Source: Chionoecetes opilio
Taxonomy: Eukaryota > Arthropoda > Malacostraca > Decapoda > Majidae
Length of the DNA stretch: 64,000 bases
Direction of reading: 5' to 3'
Assembly (NCBI GenBank): GCA_016584305.1
Contig: JACEEZ010012801.1
Span: 77,501-141,500 of the forward strand
The translations under genes and the position numbers were made by a program. Positions 44,976 through 56,903 of the stretch are shown here, one piece after another (the first letter of the stretch is position 1; the number at the start of each line of letters is the position of its first letter). The notes under the pieces were generated by a model. That model was not told the origin of the DNA and searched no databases. It was given only the letters and a program-made list of their open reading frames with translations.

Positions 44976-45394
44976 AGTCCATAGACCACTATATCTCTTT
45001 GTCGGGCGCCCCGCGGGCCCCTGTGCAGCCCCCCCAATTCAAACATTGTCGCGTGAACAGTCCGGTATACAGTGGTCTATGGTATAGGGCAAATAATGTG
45101 GGGATGCTGATGATGATGATGATGGCGGTGGCGTGAGAGGCCCCTTGACGCGAGGGTTTGGGGTTGACATATTGGAACCCCGGGACCCTTACTGACGCCA
45201 GCTTGGATCTAGGCAGACACTGTAGTAGCCAATCAGCGTGAGCTGGAGTTAGAAACACTAGTAGTGAAGATGTGTTGTGATGATGAGTGTGTGCCAAAAA
45301 AGGATTTGTTCCCATTTGCCCAACTCCAAACTGTTTGTAGGGGAATTTTTATTATTAGGGACCTGCGTCAACTGGTGGGGATAGAAAGTCTAGG

Positions 45395-46840
45395 TCTGAC
45401 TCCAAGACTGAAGAGAAGCGTGTTCTGAAGAGACCCAGGAAGCCAAGGAAGCCCAAATGTGGGTGTTGCGCCGGCCTGAAGAAGGCCCTTTCAGGACCCT
45501 CGCCAAGCTGTGCCGCAGGAAGTGCTGCGGCAACAGACGCCGCAAAAACGCCGTGGAAGCGTCGAGGGGCTCGTGCTCACGTCAAGACGGAGCACAGGGG
45601 TCGCCCTCCCTGCCGGAGGAGCACTCCAACCACCACCAGGGGCAAAAGTGCGGAGGTTCTGTCCGAGCCCTGCCTGGTGGTGCCGCAGGAAACCTGCCTC
45701 TCTGAAAAACCCCTCCTCGACGCCCCACAAAAAGGCAGCGCTGGAGCCTCAAGAGTTTGATGGAATCCGTGGACACGGCGAACGCCTTCCCGGGGCTCAC
45801 GTCCAGCAGCCGCAGCGCAAGAAGGGGCGTCGCCGCCGCCGCCGTGTCCGTGCGACCAAGAGCAGGACGACGGCCTCGGCTGGCAAGTCGTCTGCCGCAA
45901 GAAACAGAAGAAAACTGTTGACAAGGACAGTGTTGAAAAGCAGCCGGCCAAGGCCGTGCAGGGCCCCCACTTTTGGGGGCCAACGGCGCCCCGGAGGACA
46001 TCGCCGCCCCAGAGGCCACGACAGTCAAGGCCATGGGCAGGAGGCGGCGCCGCGCCCCCGTCCCTCCCCCACACGGTCCCCGGGACGCGGTGGGACGTCG
46101 TGGCTGGAAGACACAGTGGACACGGTCCTTGTCGTAAACCCCCCAAACATGCGCCGACACGTGATCGGCCCGCGCGGCGAGACGGTGGGCAAGTTGTGTC
46201 AAAAATCCCGTTTGGCAGTGCGCGTGCCTCCCCCTCACGACACTCTGTCGCAGGAGGGGGTGCTGCGGGGCCTCAAGACCCAGGTGGCCCCCTGCCGCCA
46301 AGGAACTGACGCGGCCCTGCAGGACATCGAGGTCAAGACCCGCGAGGCCGCCGACGTCGGCGCCAGAGGCAAGCGGCGTGCGTGGGTGGTGGAGGGTTTC
46401 CACGGACCTGAGGCGCCACGTGGTGGGTCCTGGCGGCGCGGCGCTCCTGAAGCTGGCGCAGGAACACCCTGGGGGTGGAGGGTGACGGTGCCCGGGCCCC
46501 CCACCGACACCACCACCAAGATCGTCACCATCAGGGGCCCGCCAGCCCGGTGGCGGCCGTCAAGGACACCATCGCCACCCGTCTGCAGGTGGGGCGCAGC
46601 CGGTGGGAACAGCAGCGACAACAGCGGCTGCAGTGGCAACAGCAGCGTCAACAGTGGCAACAACAGCGTCAAAAAGCGTCAGCAGTGGCGGCAACACCAA
46701 CAACAGCGGCAGCAACGTCGCCCCGCCAGAAGTGTTCGCCCTGCCACTGCACGACAACCACTTGCCACGACCCCAGGGGTTGCCAGAACCACTGCCGCTG
46801 CCACTGCAACCGTCACCGCCACCACGGCACCGTGAGGGGC
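45395..46840 (+). pseudogene. KH-domain RNA-binding protein (vigilin-like), frameshifted
   Basis: GC-rich island in AT-rich surroundings. A Cys-rich start (KPKCGCCAGLKKA) leads into basic sequence. A first KH motif then appears around 46138-46240 (NPPNMRRHVIGPRGETVGKL, with GPRG as the GxxG loop) and a second around 46405-46470 (RRHVVGPGGAALLKLAQ, with GPGG), each followed by VRVPPP- or VTVPGPP-type strands. A Gln/Ser-rich tail comes last. Tandem KH domains that bind RNA or DNA are typical of vigilin-like proteins. The two KH motifs sit in different frames, so it is broken. A copy of the CGCCAGLKKAF start recurs at 46919-46957. It could be a retrogene, but I see no poly(A) proof. Confidence 0.6.
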
Positions 46841-47500
46841 GACACAACCGTGATTCAGTAATAAATAATAGTAGCTATGTAACGTGTCTAAAACAAAAAT
46901 AAATTACTCCGGTACCAAAGAAAACCAAGTGTGGGTGTTGCGCCGGCCTGAAGAAGGCGTTCAGGAGATCTTTAACCCTATTAAAAACCGTGATTTTGTC
47001 GCAAGATTGTATCAAGACCAAAATCCTTAAAATGTTTTTATAGGTGATTTGGGCTTAACTTAGGCATTAAAAGACCAATCAACACCAACGCAGCCGTCGG
47101 GTGAGGAGGTTTTTGGGCCCGTGCAGGAACGTCCTCAACGAATGCACCGACGACGAACTTATCACAAACTATCGCTTGGACTATGCAAGGATTGATTTGA
47201 ATATCATTTTATGCCCTAATTTATTGTTATAAACTACATTTATCCTTTTATGTAACTTATTTTTAAAACAGTATTTTCTCTATATAGGAGTAGTGCCTTT
47301 TTCTTAACCGCACTTTAGATTTAATTTTAGCATAGCTTATATAATATAGCGCTTGTAATGAGTGCAGAGGGACTTTCTCTCGTCATGGGTGTGAGCGAAA
47401 TGAGAGGGATGAACGGTGGGGGGTGTAATTACGAAGTTTGATGAAAAATAGTGGCAAGGGATAGACAGTTGTGGAAAATTCAGATAATTGCGTGCTAATT
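46841..47500. other. AT-rich sequence after the KH pseudogene
   Basis: Contains the repeat of the KH gene's start (46919-46957) and an 'aaaataaatta' stretch near 46900 that could be a polyadenylation region. Otherwise nothing. Confidence 0.4.
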
Positions 47501-48376
47501 AGAGAGAACTGCAACTCGAGAAATGCCAGGGTCGCTGGGAGTTTTAACTCAAAGGTTGGTCTACTGTGTTTTTTGGCTCCGCGACTAATATTTTTCATAA
47601 AATTAAATTTTGCGATAAATATTGATGCACCGCATCTGAATACCAAAAAAAATAGTTCTTCTGTTGTTCTACTAATTATATGGATGACATGCATTACGAT
47701 GGAAAGTTCTATAATAGCAATTTAATGCAATTACTCGCCCCGAGTAGCAAAGCTTAAAAGATTTTTTACATGTATATTGTGGCATGTAAAATTTGGGCGA
47801 TGTTCACACTGTTTTCTAAGACAGTACTGCTGCGTCTGCAAACGCTTGTCAAAATACAATAAGCATGCCTTGGAAAAACGAAGATAAAGAATGCCGAAAT
47901 CGGCTTGTTGCTGCGACAATGTAGGTTATAATTGTGGAGGCGACGTGCCGCGGCGGGGAGTGGTGGGCGGGGAGATTGTGGCGGGGAATTGATCAAAACA
48001 TTGCCACTTCACGCGTCGACTCATTGCACTTTCTAGGCTTTCTATCTGATTGATACACAATAATAACAGGAAAATATGACTGCCCAGGTATAGATAACTT
48101 CTAAACATTCGTTATTGACTATATAATATCATAGAGTAGCATTTTCCTCGCCTCCTCAACTATAACCTCTTGGTTATTTGGTTATATACAATGTTTTACA
48201 GAATCAGGCTTCTATACAATATACATATAGAAGAAAATCGTTCTTAATATTATACTTGTGTGTTTTAAGTACAGTGGGATAAGCCCATATTTTTCTTTCA
48301 AGTTGACCAACTTTTCACCAAATTGTGAGTTAAAACTACCAGCGACCACTGGCATTTCGGAGTTGCAGTTCTCTCT
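47501..48376 (+). mobile_element. AATT element M, copy 3
   Basis: Tips AGAGAGAACTGCAACTC and GAGTTGCAGTTCTCTCT, with AATT at 47497-47500 and 48377-48380. The right flank is Helitron sequence; the left is not. Confidence 0.85.
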
Positions 48377-48611
48377 AATTCTCGCAACCTACTTTTGTTT
48401 TCACAATTCTCGCTAATAGGCTGCTAAAAAAAAAAAAAAAAAAAAAAAGTGATCGGATCATCTCATAAGTGGGCTTATGACCTTCCCCTGGTCAACCTGA
48501 TTCCAAAAATGTGCCATATGAGGTGTTTGCGCCACGGGGGGCGGAACCTATACCACACACACACACACACACACACACAGACAGACACACTTTCGCTTTT
48601 ATTAATATAGA
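48377..48611 (-). mobile_element. Helitron 5' half, minus fragment
   Basis: From 'ctcgcaacctactttt' through (CA)n and 'tttcgcttttattaatataga'. Complements the fragment at 41338-41470 across the 6.9-kb block. Confidence 0.75.
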
Positions 48612-48626
48612 TATATTAATTATTAA

Positions 48627-48704
<78 letters not shown>

Positions 48705-48730
48705 ATATATATACATATGTATATATATGA
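48612..48730. repeat. (TA)n microsatellite
   Basis: TA run following the Helitron 5' end. Confidence 0.9.
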
Positions 48731-48859
48731 GCCCTGACAAAGTCCTGTGAGGCAACACTGGCGTGACATATGACCCGTTCTTGTTCAGGAAGAAATAGGT
48801 GAGGCAAGAGATGCGTGCTGTTCATCGTGACGGAGGAAGCGGTCAGGTCTGGCAGGGTA

Positions 48860-49990
48860 CAGTCAAAGCCGTCTGTATGTAAAAGCCTGCGCCTGGGAGA
48901 GCGAGATGGACGTGACGTCAGTAGCAGAGTCTGCTCCGCGAGTCAGTAGGAGCCGAGCTTTCAGCATGTGAGGATGTACGGGCGGTATAAGATATACTGT
49001 TATCTTTGGAAATGTTTGTTCTATAATATTATCAAATAAAAACCCGTAAAACACACTAAAGACATGCCATTATGAGACTCTCAAGAAATATGCATGAACT
49101 TAAACTCTTCGCCATTTAATATTTTGCTCGAAAACATTTTACATGGAGAAATTCAATAGAAGCGGAATTTAATTAGCTTTCCATTGATATATTTTGTTTT
49201 CTGCTAAATGAATTAGAACCATACATACATTAGCGTTAACTAAATAAATAACATCATCAATCGGGAAAAATTACCCGATTTCATGATCTTTTTAGTTAGT
49301 TAACGCTAATTTATGTATGGTTCTAATTCATTTAGCAGAAAATGAAATATAGCAATGGAAAGCTAATTAAATTCCGCTTCTATTGATATTCTCCATGTAA
49401 AATGTTTTTGAGCAAAATATTAAATGGCGAAGAGTTAAAGTTCATACATATTTCTTGTGAGTCTCATAATGGCCTTTCTTTAGTCTGTTTTACGGTTTTT
49501 TATTTGATAATATTATAGAACAAACATTTCCGAAGATAACAATATATCTTTTATACTGATAAACATATATTAGGTACGAAATTACCCGATTTCATGATGT
49601 TATGTATTTAGTTAACGCTAATTTATGCATGCTGCTAATTCATTTATCAGAAAACAAAATATAGCAATGGAAAGCGAATTAAATTCCGCTTCTATTGATA
49701 TTCTCCATGTAAAATGTTTTCGAGAAAAATATTAAATGGCGAAGAGTTTAAGTTCATGTGTATTTCTTGAGAGTCTCATAATGGCATTTCTTTAATGTGT
49801 TTTACGGGTTTTTATTTGATAATATTATAGAACAAACATTTCCGAAGATAACAATATATCTTTTATACTGATAAACATATAATTAGGTAGGTAAACTTGT
49901 CATCTCGGTGGCCTCGTACAGACGCCGTCCGTGACGTCATCAATCTCAGGCGCAGGCCTTTACATGCAGACGGCTTTGGTACAGTCCAGT
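48860..49990. mobile_element. Palindromic element Q, copy 2 with an extra half
   Basis: Arms 48988-49565 fold around 'catcaatcgggaaaaattacccg' (49256-49280). A further half arm is 49575-49882. The outer flanks are also inverted: 'aaagccgtctgtatgtaaaa' and 'gcctgcgcctg' near 48870 recur inverted near 49930-49980. 49991-50308 shows nothing else. Confidence 0.7.
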
Positions 49991-50308
49991 TGTAACCAGT
50001 TTCAACTCTCAAAGTGGCAGACGCTCGTCGCGGCCCTTGCTTGAGTTGACAGGAAATGTTTATGAAGTATTTTCTGTCGTCCACGTAATAATCCTGCTAT
50101 AAGTGATTGCTTGATTAATACCAGCAAAATCGATGTAAACTGGATTATGCAAACGTTTTTATAATGTAATAATATCAACATGATAAAAAAATATTGAAAA
50201 AGATGGATAATTTGTGATCCGAAAAAAACCCTTAACAAATGATATAATATCCGCTACAGTTATCTCGCCACAAGACATATTGGTCGTAGAACACCATACA
50301 AGATGTAA

Positions 50309-50943
50309 TCTATAATAATATAAGCGAAAGTGTGTCTGTCTGTCTGTCTGTCTGTCCGCGATAGGTGCCGCCCCCAGTGCCCCAATCCCCTCATGGCACA
50401 GTTTTGGAACCAGCTCGACCAGGGGAAGGTTTTAAGCCCACTTATGAGATGATCCGATCATTTTTTTTTTTTTTAGCAGCCTATTAGCGAGAATTGTGAA
50501 AAAAGTGGGTTGCGAGAATTGAGGAAACCTTGATGTAGGGTGATGGGTAATGGGTGGGGTGATGGGTAATGGGTGAGTGAATGGGTGGGGGGTGATGGGT
50601 GATGGGTGAGGGAATAGATGGGGGGTGATGTGAAATGGGTGAGTGAATGGGTGTGTGGTGATGGGTAATGGGTGAGTGAATGGGTGGGGGGTGATGGGTA
50701 ATGGGTGAGTGAATGGGTAGGGGGTGATGGGTAATGGGTGAGTGAATGGGTTGGGGGTGATGTGAATGGGTTGGCGTTAATACATACAATCATGATTTCA
50801 GGAAAGCTAGAAGGGGCTATCTGGAGCGTCTGTGTTTGGTGGGCCGAAGGCCCACCAAACACAGGTGGTGGGCCGTAGGCCCAGCAATAGCCCTCCGCAG
50901 GAGCTAGCCAAAAAGTCCGCCCGGAGGGCGGCTTTGCGGCTAG
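50309..50943 (+). mobile_element. Non-autonomous Helitron, complete copy
   Basis: TC start (TCTATAATAATATAAGCG), GC hairpin and CTAG end, placed between A and T (gatgtaa / tatcact). Contains (TGTC)n, minisatellite and 'ggtgggcc' hairpins. Confidence 0.85.
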
Positions 50944-51009
50944 TATCACTATAAATTGTAGTACTGATACTCATGTGATCCTTATCAGTAATGAATGACC
51001 GTTCAATAA

Positions 51010-51243
51010 TAAATCTATGTTCAAGCGACTTTTGGCAACATTTTGGTTGCCAAGTACCGCTACCCGAGATAACTCGTGATATTTTTCAAAAATATTTATA
51101 TCTCGAAATTGATACATTTTTTATTACCTTTTTTGTCGCATTATATGTGCAGTGTAACAATGTGGTAATTTGATAAAGAGTTACATTGCATGTCATTGCC
51201 TACACTTTATAAGCTTACCAAGCTCATCTGTGACTAAGTCTAA
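51010..51243. repeat. Repeat S, left part (second copy)
   Basis: Matches 37330-37577. It resumes at 52260 after the TAA elements. Confidence 0.75.
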
Positions 51244-51737
51244 AGCCGGCCACACACACACCGGCGCGGCCTGTCCGGCCGACAAAAAGTGGCGAGGCAT
51301 CGTTCGCCGGACGAGACCCACACACACACCGGCCGCCTCATGAAAATATACAGTACACGTCGGACCACCGTGGTGACAACATGAATCCGCTGTCCGAAAA
51401 TGACTTGTTGGTGATGGCTGCATGTGCAGCCATATATAATACGTCATACTATATATAATACGTCATATATAATACCTATATTATCATAAATACAATTATA
51501 ACTGGTACAATTAGTCATTATCTGGCCGAGCGAGGGGCGGGCCGCGCCGGAAGGCACCCACACACACGCAGGCAGCAGGCCGCGCCGGACGGAATTTTCA
51601 AGCGCCGACTGATTTTCATCCGGCCGCTGCGACAGGCCCCGCCGGATGAAATACACCCCCACACACACACCGGCCGCCTCTAGCCACGCCCCTTTTCGTC
51701 GGCCGGACAGGCCGCGCCGGTGTGTGTGTGGCCGGCT
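51244..51737. mobile_element. PIF/Harbinger-type MITE, copy 1
   Basis: TIR AGCCGGCCACACACACACCG at 51244 and its inverse ending 51737. TAA at 51241-51243 and 51738-51740. The paralogue at 37540-37565 has a single TAA there ('gagtctaatgaaggg'), confirming the target duplication. No ORF with a known motif. Confidence 0.85.
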
Positions 51738-51740
51738 TAA

Positions 51741-52256
51741 AGCCGGCCACACACACACCGGCGCGGCCTGTCCGGCCGACAAAAACTGGCGGGGCATCGT
51801 TCGCCGGACGAGACCCACACACACAGGCTCACACACCGGCCGCCTCATGGAAATATACAGTACACGTCGGACACCGTGGTGACAACATGAATCCGCTGTC
51901 CGAAAATGACTTGTTGGTGATGGCTGCATGTGCAGCCATATATAATACCTATATATAATACGTCATACTATATATAATACGTCATATATAATACCTATAT
52001 TATCATAAATACAATTATTACTGGTACAATTAGTCATTATCTGGCCGAGCAAGGGGCGGGCCGCGCCGGAAGGCACCCACACACACGTAGGCGGCAGGCC
52101 GCGCCGGACGGAATTTTCAAGCGCCGACTGATTTTCATCCGGCCGCTGCGACAGGCCCCGCCGGATGAAAAACACCCTCACACACACACCGGCCGCCTCT
52201 AGCCACGCCCCTTTTCGTCGGTCGGACAGGCCGCGCCGGTGTGTGTGTGGCCGGCT
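51741..52256. mobile_element. PIF/Harbinger-type MITE, copy 2
   Basis: Same family and orientation as copy 1, nearly identical, sharing the middle TAA and followed by TAA 52257-52259. Confidence 0.85.
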
Positions 52257-52259
52257 TAA

Positions 52260-52394
52260 TGAAGGGTATAAATGTGCATTAAAATACCCCTCCTCTTGAC
52301 TGAGAGAGGTATTGGTGAAGCTACGGGTATTTTAACTCGAAATTATACCTTATTCCCCAGTTATACCCTTTCTATACCCTGCATTTTTAACAGT
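52260..52394. repeat. Repeat S, right part (second copy)
   Basis: Matches 39909-40020, with an undisturbed TTAA at 'gtgcattaaaatac'. This is the empty site for the element at 37582-39904. Confidence 0.8.
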
Positions 52395-53150
52395 GCAGCG
52401 CAACTAATGTTGGTAGAGAAAATCTTGGTAATAGGTACACTATACGCAATGTATCACTGCAAATATCAGAAAGGGAGAAAGATTTGGGTGTGCAGGTAAG
52501 CTCAGACCTCCCTCCGTCCTAGGAAACAATGTATTGAGGCTAGAAATCGAGCTTATAGGGTTTTAGGATTCATTGCCAGGAGTTTCAAAAGTAGAACTGC
52601 TGAGGTTATTATAAAGCTTTACTTGGCTCTAGTCAGACGTCACCTAAACTATGCGGTACAGTTTTCCTCCCCGTATTACAGGATGGATATATCATTGTTA
52701 GAATCAGTCCAGAGAAGGATGACTAAATTATACAGGGGATGCGTAACTTTAGTTATGAGAGGAGATTGAAGCTATTAGATTTACTCACTCGAGGTGTAGA
52801 GTAAGGGACGATCTGATATAAGTTGTTTTGGTTATAGGGATACAATAAATGCGATGTAGGAAAAGTGCGTACGGCTAGTAAACAGGGTAAAACAAGAAGT
52901 AACGAATTCAAATTGGTAAAACGTAAATAAAAATAAAAGGAATAGGGAGAAACTGGTTCACAAATAGGGTGGTAAATGATTGGAATTGACTCAGTCATCA
53001 GGTAGTTAGTGCGGAGTCAATAGGAAGTTTTAAAAGGAGGCTAGACAATTTCTTGGATAGGGATGAAAGCTGGATGTAGGTAGTGTTAAGTAACATGAAC
53101 TACCACGTGTAGGTCTCACAAGCTCTTGTAGCTTCCTTATTTTCTTAATT
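52395..53150 (+). pseudogene. CR1-like LINE, C-terminal part and 3' end
   Basis: Encodes ARNRAYRVLGFIARSFKSR, AEVIIKLYLALVRRHLNYAVQF, YYRMDISLLESVQRRMTK, then a decayed stretch, and GSFKRRLDNFLDRDESWM before a stop. A short 3' UTR ends 'cttattttctt'. This is the C-terminal reverse-transcriptase region of a CR1-like LINE. Stops and frameshifts near 52745-52900. Confidence 0.8.
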
Positions 53151-53224
53151 CATTCAAAAACTAGGCTACACTTTAAAGAAAACGAGCTTATAGTAGACCA
53201 ACCAAGAAGCAAAGGGGTTAAACA

Positions 53225-53620
53225 TTAAGCCTTTACCTAATAGCCGGCACCCATGCTAAATCAATGAGACATAGGTCAGACATAAATACTAGGGTGGATG
53301 CCACTAAAAAAAAATACCTTTATATTAATTTCAAGATCATTTTGTGCCCCAAAAATGTCAAATTTCAAAGACATCCAAATATAGTCATGTTACATATCAA
53401 AAGAAAGGTATGTAAGAGACAAACAGTTTGGTACTATGTTTAATTTAGAATATTGATATCGGAAGTAGGTAATGTAAGTCAAAGTCCACCCTAATATTTT
53501 TGTAGCGCGTAGCGGTTCATTACCCATGTCGATACTGTTTATGTTTGGTATCGATGATTATGGATTGTTCGGTAATGATTACATCATTACATTGTAGTTT
53601 CGACTACATTTTTAGACTAT
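53225..53620 (+). repeat. Third copy of the nuclease-family 5' region
   Basis: Matches the non-coding start of the arms at 14009-14690 and 16826-17488 ('gacatccaaatatagtcatg', 'aatatttttgtagcgcg', 'gtatcgatgat'). Its place 5' of the fragment at 53927 suggests it is the true upstream region of this family. Confidence 0.7.
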
Positions 53621-53926
53621 ACATAGTATACATTATTACAATGTATAACCTGCATTTATGAACGTGTCCATGTATTATTTTATTCGTTATCTATATTGGT
53701 GTCATGTCTGGCTCAATATAAACAGGTATGAGACACTTTAATTCAGGTCAGTTATGCAGCAAGGTCCAGCAGACTGGTTACCTCGAGCCGCACGGCGGCG
53801 CCACCGTTGGATTATAAAAATTGCCTTTGGGGGATCCCGAGTGAGGCATCTTGTTGTATAGGGTCTTTGTTTGATACAACTAATAACATTTTTGTCTTTT
53901 CTTTTGCAGAACTAATAACAATAATC

Positions 53927-54590
53927 ATGAGTGAAGATTCCAACAGAAAGACTACCAAAAGGCAGCACACTGACTCTGAAAACAAGAATGGGTGCTTCTT
54001 ATGTCAAAGCAGTTCAGGCGACCTTCGCCAAGCCTCCTTGTTATGGAAAAAACAGAACCAAAGATATTGCTCAACAAAGAAGGACATTGAGTGATTACAG
54101 GTATTTGACCTCAAACTTAATGGGAATCATGAAGAAGGTGACACAAGGTTGACTCTTCATGCCTCTGAAGCAGTGGATATGGGCTATCAACGATTTTTTA
54201 TGAAGTGCAGAGATACTGATGTAATGCTTCTCCTTTTGCACTTTACCGCCTCTAAAGCAAGTAAGGTTTGGATGATCTCTGGGATTTCAAAGAAGCAGAA
54301 GTGCATTCCCATTCATCAAGTAGCAATTAGTGCTCCTATTGCAGTGAAGAATAAGCTCTTGAGTTTCCACGCACGCACAGCTAGGTTGCGACACAACCAC
54401 TTCATTCAGTAGATATTGAAAAAAAGACCTGCTGGAAAACATTTTTGAAAAACCCACGACTACTAGAAGAGATTGGCCGTGACGGTGAGGTTGGAACGGC
54501 TGAACAATTTGTAACCTTTATTAAAGTCCAGGGGTGCAAACAGTTGACAGTGCAAGATTCCACATGTTCAGCAAGGCCATATATTTTGGA
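53927..54590 (+). pseudogene. Nuclease-family protein, deletion derivative
   Basis: Preceded by an acceptor-like 'cttttcttttgcag' at 53910. Starts MSEDSNRKTTKRQHTD, then a Cys pair (NGCFLCQSSSGDLRQAS) that I associate with the family's N-terminus. After a frame change it jumps to the back half: NHEEGDTRLTLHASEAVDMG, KCRDTDVMLLLLHF, KVWMISGISKKQKCIPIHQV and LSFHA. The next frame gives EEIGRDGEVGTAEQFV. The expected G-C-D-T after FHA is lost to a frame break near 54395. The middle of the protein is missing, so it is an internally deleted copy. A SINE sits at its right end. Confidence 0.6.
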
Positions 54591-55075
54591 GAGGCGGTGG
54601 CCGAGTGGTTAGCGTCTTGGAGTGGTGAGCTCGATGTCCGAATCCTGCCGGCGAGTTCGAATCCTGCCGGCGGCAACTCTTTCAACCTTCTTTAATGCGG
54701 TCGACAGGAGCCTGGTAGGTGAGCCGAAGGTACCGACATTAAGTCCCCCCAATGAGCAACTGTCAAATCCATCGTCGAGTGGCTGAAAAAACCCGCATGC
54801 AGCATACCTGTTCCGACTGCGACTACAAGTGCGGCGGAGGGAATACTAGATGGCACCATGAGCCTGACTGAAGATCCGAACATCACAGAAAACGGAATCT
54901 TCACCTAAAACCACAGGTGTCGCTATAAAAATCCAGGCTGCGCCACCAACGGGCGAGGGACAACGACATCACGACCCTCCAGAATGTGCAGGGACCAACC
55001 ACCTGAAGCCCTCACATAAAAAATAGCCTACAGGCGCTATAGGCTCCAACGTAAAAAAAAAGGACAAGACAGGCC
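54590..55075 (+). mobile_element. tRNA-derived SINE
   Basis: tRNA-like head with A box TGGCCGAGTGGTTAGCG and B box GAGTTCGAATCC (54598-54666), then a GC-richer body, ending in short A runs near 55017 and 55055. It resembles the minus-strand heads at 6155-6230. Confidence 0.7.
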
Positions 55076-55112
55076 TGGAACGGCTACCTCCAACATGTGA
55101 TGCTTTGGGGTA

Positions 55113-55268
55113 CCCGGACAGTTTGCCTACGGACAGTTTGCCTACGGACAGTCTGCCTACCGGACAGTTTGCCTACGGCCAGTTTGCCTACCGGACATTA
55201 TGCCTACCAGACAGTTTGCCTACGGAAACTTTGCCTATGGACACTTTGCCTACGGACAGTTTGCCTCA
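55113..55268. repeat. Tandem repeat, 15-18-bp unit 'gcctacggacagttt'
   Basis: About nine units with small variants; it translates as a cysteine/leucine repeat, but there is no sign that it is coding. Confidence 0.85.
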
Positions 55269-55349
55269 GTGATTCCACAGGAAAATTTTTCTTTACCTTG
55301 GACAGTTATAGTGATAACCCTAGATTACCCAAAATTATAACTATTTAGT

Positions 55350-55353
55350 TTTT

Positions 55354-55415
<62 letters not shown>

Positions 55416-55468
55416 TATTACTTAAAATATTACTAACAATATATGAATAAATATATGAATTAAATATG

Positions 55469-55533
<65 letters not shown>

Positions 55534-55535
55534 GT
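55350..55535. repeat. (TA)n microsatellites flanking palindrome Q
   Basis: Two TA runs (55358-55410 and 55468-55530) stand left of the palindrome, mirrored by the run at 62098-62157 on the far side. Confidence 0.85.
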
Positions 55536-56455
55536 GTGTAATTCATATCATAAATAACAGTAGACCTGGATGTGACACTCGCCAACAAAGCGCGCTGTAC
55601 GCTGCAGTACTGGCCCCATGGCCAGTCTGCTGGCCCATTCACTTGCTGCATATGACTATCATATAGACTGGTTTATCAGTATATATGATATTCCGTAATC
55701 TTCGTAAATGTTTGTTCTATAATATTATCAAATAAAAAACAATAAAACAGCTAAAGAAATGCCATTACGAGACTGAAGAAATATACATGAACTTAATATT
55801 CACTTCAACTCTTCGCCATTTAAAACTTTGCGAGTCAACTTTTAACATGAAACATATCAATAGAAGCGCAATTTGATTAGCTTTCCATTGATATATTTTG
55901 TTTTTGATAGATGAATTACCACCATGCATATATTAGCGTTAACTAAGTAAATAAAATCATCAATCGGGTAGTTTTCCCGATTGATGATGTTATTTATTTA
56001 CTTATATATTTCGTTTTCTAATAAATGAATTAGCACCATACATAAATTAGCGTTAGCTAAATAAATAACCTCATCAATCGGGAAAACTACCCGATTGATG
56101 ATTTTATTTATTTGTTTAACGCTAATGTATGCATGGTTCTAATTCATTTATCAGAAAACGAAATATATCAATGGAAAGCTAATAAAATTGCGCTGCTATT
56201 GATATGTTTCATGTCGCAAAAGTTGACTCGCAAAGCTTTAAATGGCGAAGAGTTTAAGTGAATATTAAGTTCATGCATATTTCTTTTGTCTCGTAATGGC
56301 ATTTCTTTAGCGTGTTTTATTGTTTTTTTATTTGATAATATTATAGAACAAACATTTACGAAGATTACAGTATATCATAATACTGATAAACCAGTCTATA
56401 TAATAGTCATATGCAGCAAGTGAATGGGCCAGCAGACTGGCCATGGGGCCAGTAC
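55536..56455. mobile_element. Palindromic element Q, copy 3 (left part of a split palindrome)
   Basis: Near-perfect inverted arms around 56030, with hairpins at about 55975 and 56085. Outer arm sequence 55541-55603 ('ttcatatcataaataacag', 'ctcgccaacaaagcgcgct') has its partner at 62031-62098, so the palindrome was about 0.99 kb before the hAT insertion split it. Confidence 0.85.
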
Positions 56456-56903
56456 CAGTGGCGTAGCTAGGTATTTATGATTGGATGGGCACCTGGGTGG
56501 GCACAGCTGACTATGGGTGGGCACTAGATAAGCCGAACAAGCCCATACAGCTGGGGAGTTTGATGGGGACTGGGGACTTACTTTAACTTAGTGCCAAGAC
56601 CCCCCCCCCCCCCCACCTTGCATATTTTGCATTCTGACCAATTTCAAGAGTTTATCTGATGTCGTATGGACAATGGAAGGTTATTAGATTTTATTCTAGG
56701 AGTGTGTGTTGAGTACTGTAGGGTATCATCCTGTTGCTGATGGAGAACGAAATAAAGCAGCCATGACAAAAAATGAAATACATATATTACCACTTATACA
56801 AAATAGAAATAACATAATTGATACTGAAAATAAAGAAAAATGCAGAAGTTGTAAAGCAGCAGGCAAATAAAAAAAAAAATTCCACTGAGAAAGTGAGAAT
56901 ACC

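Noticed and set aside
45510..46835. A single intact 441-residue gene
   Set aside because: The two KH motifs lie in different frames, so the long frame is partly an overlap of a GC-rich stretch; a frameshifted KH pseudogene explains it better.
48511..48750. Isoleucine/tyrosine open frames in TA tracts (also 26698, 30378, 55460, 62012)
   Set aside because: Pure (TA)n translation.
51444..52187. Arginine/proline/glycine-rich open frames in both strands
   Set aside because: They fall inside the GC-rich TIRs of the TAA MITEs and are open on several frames by composition.
54598..54672. A functional tRNA gene
   Set aside because: Boxes A and B are present but the arm pairing and 3' end do not fit, and related heads occur at 6155-6230 with SINE-like bodies.
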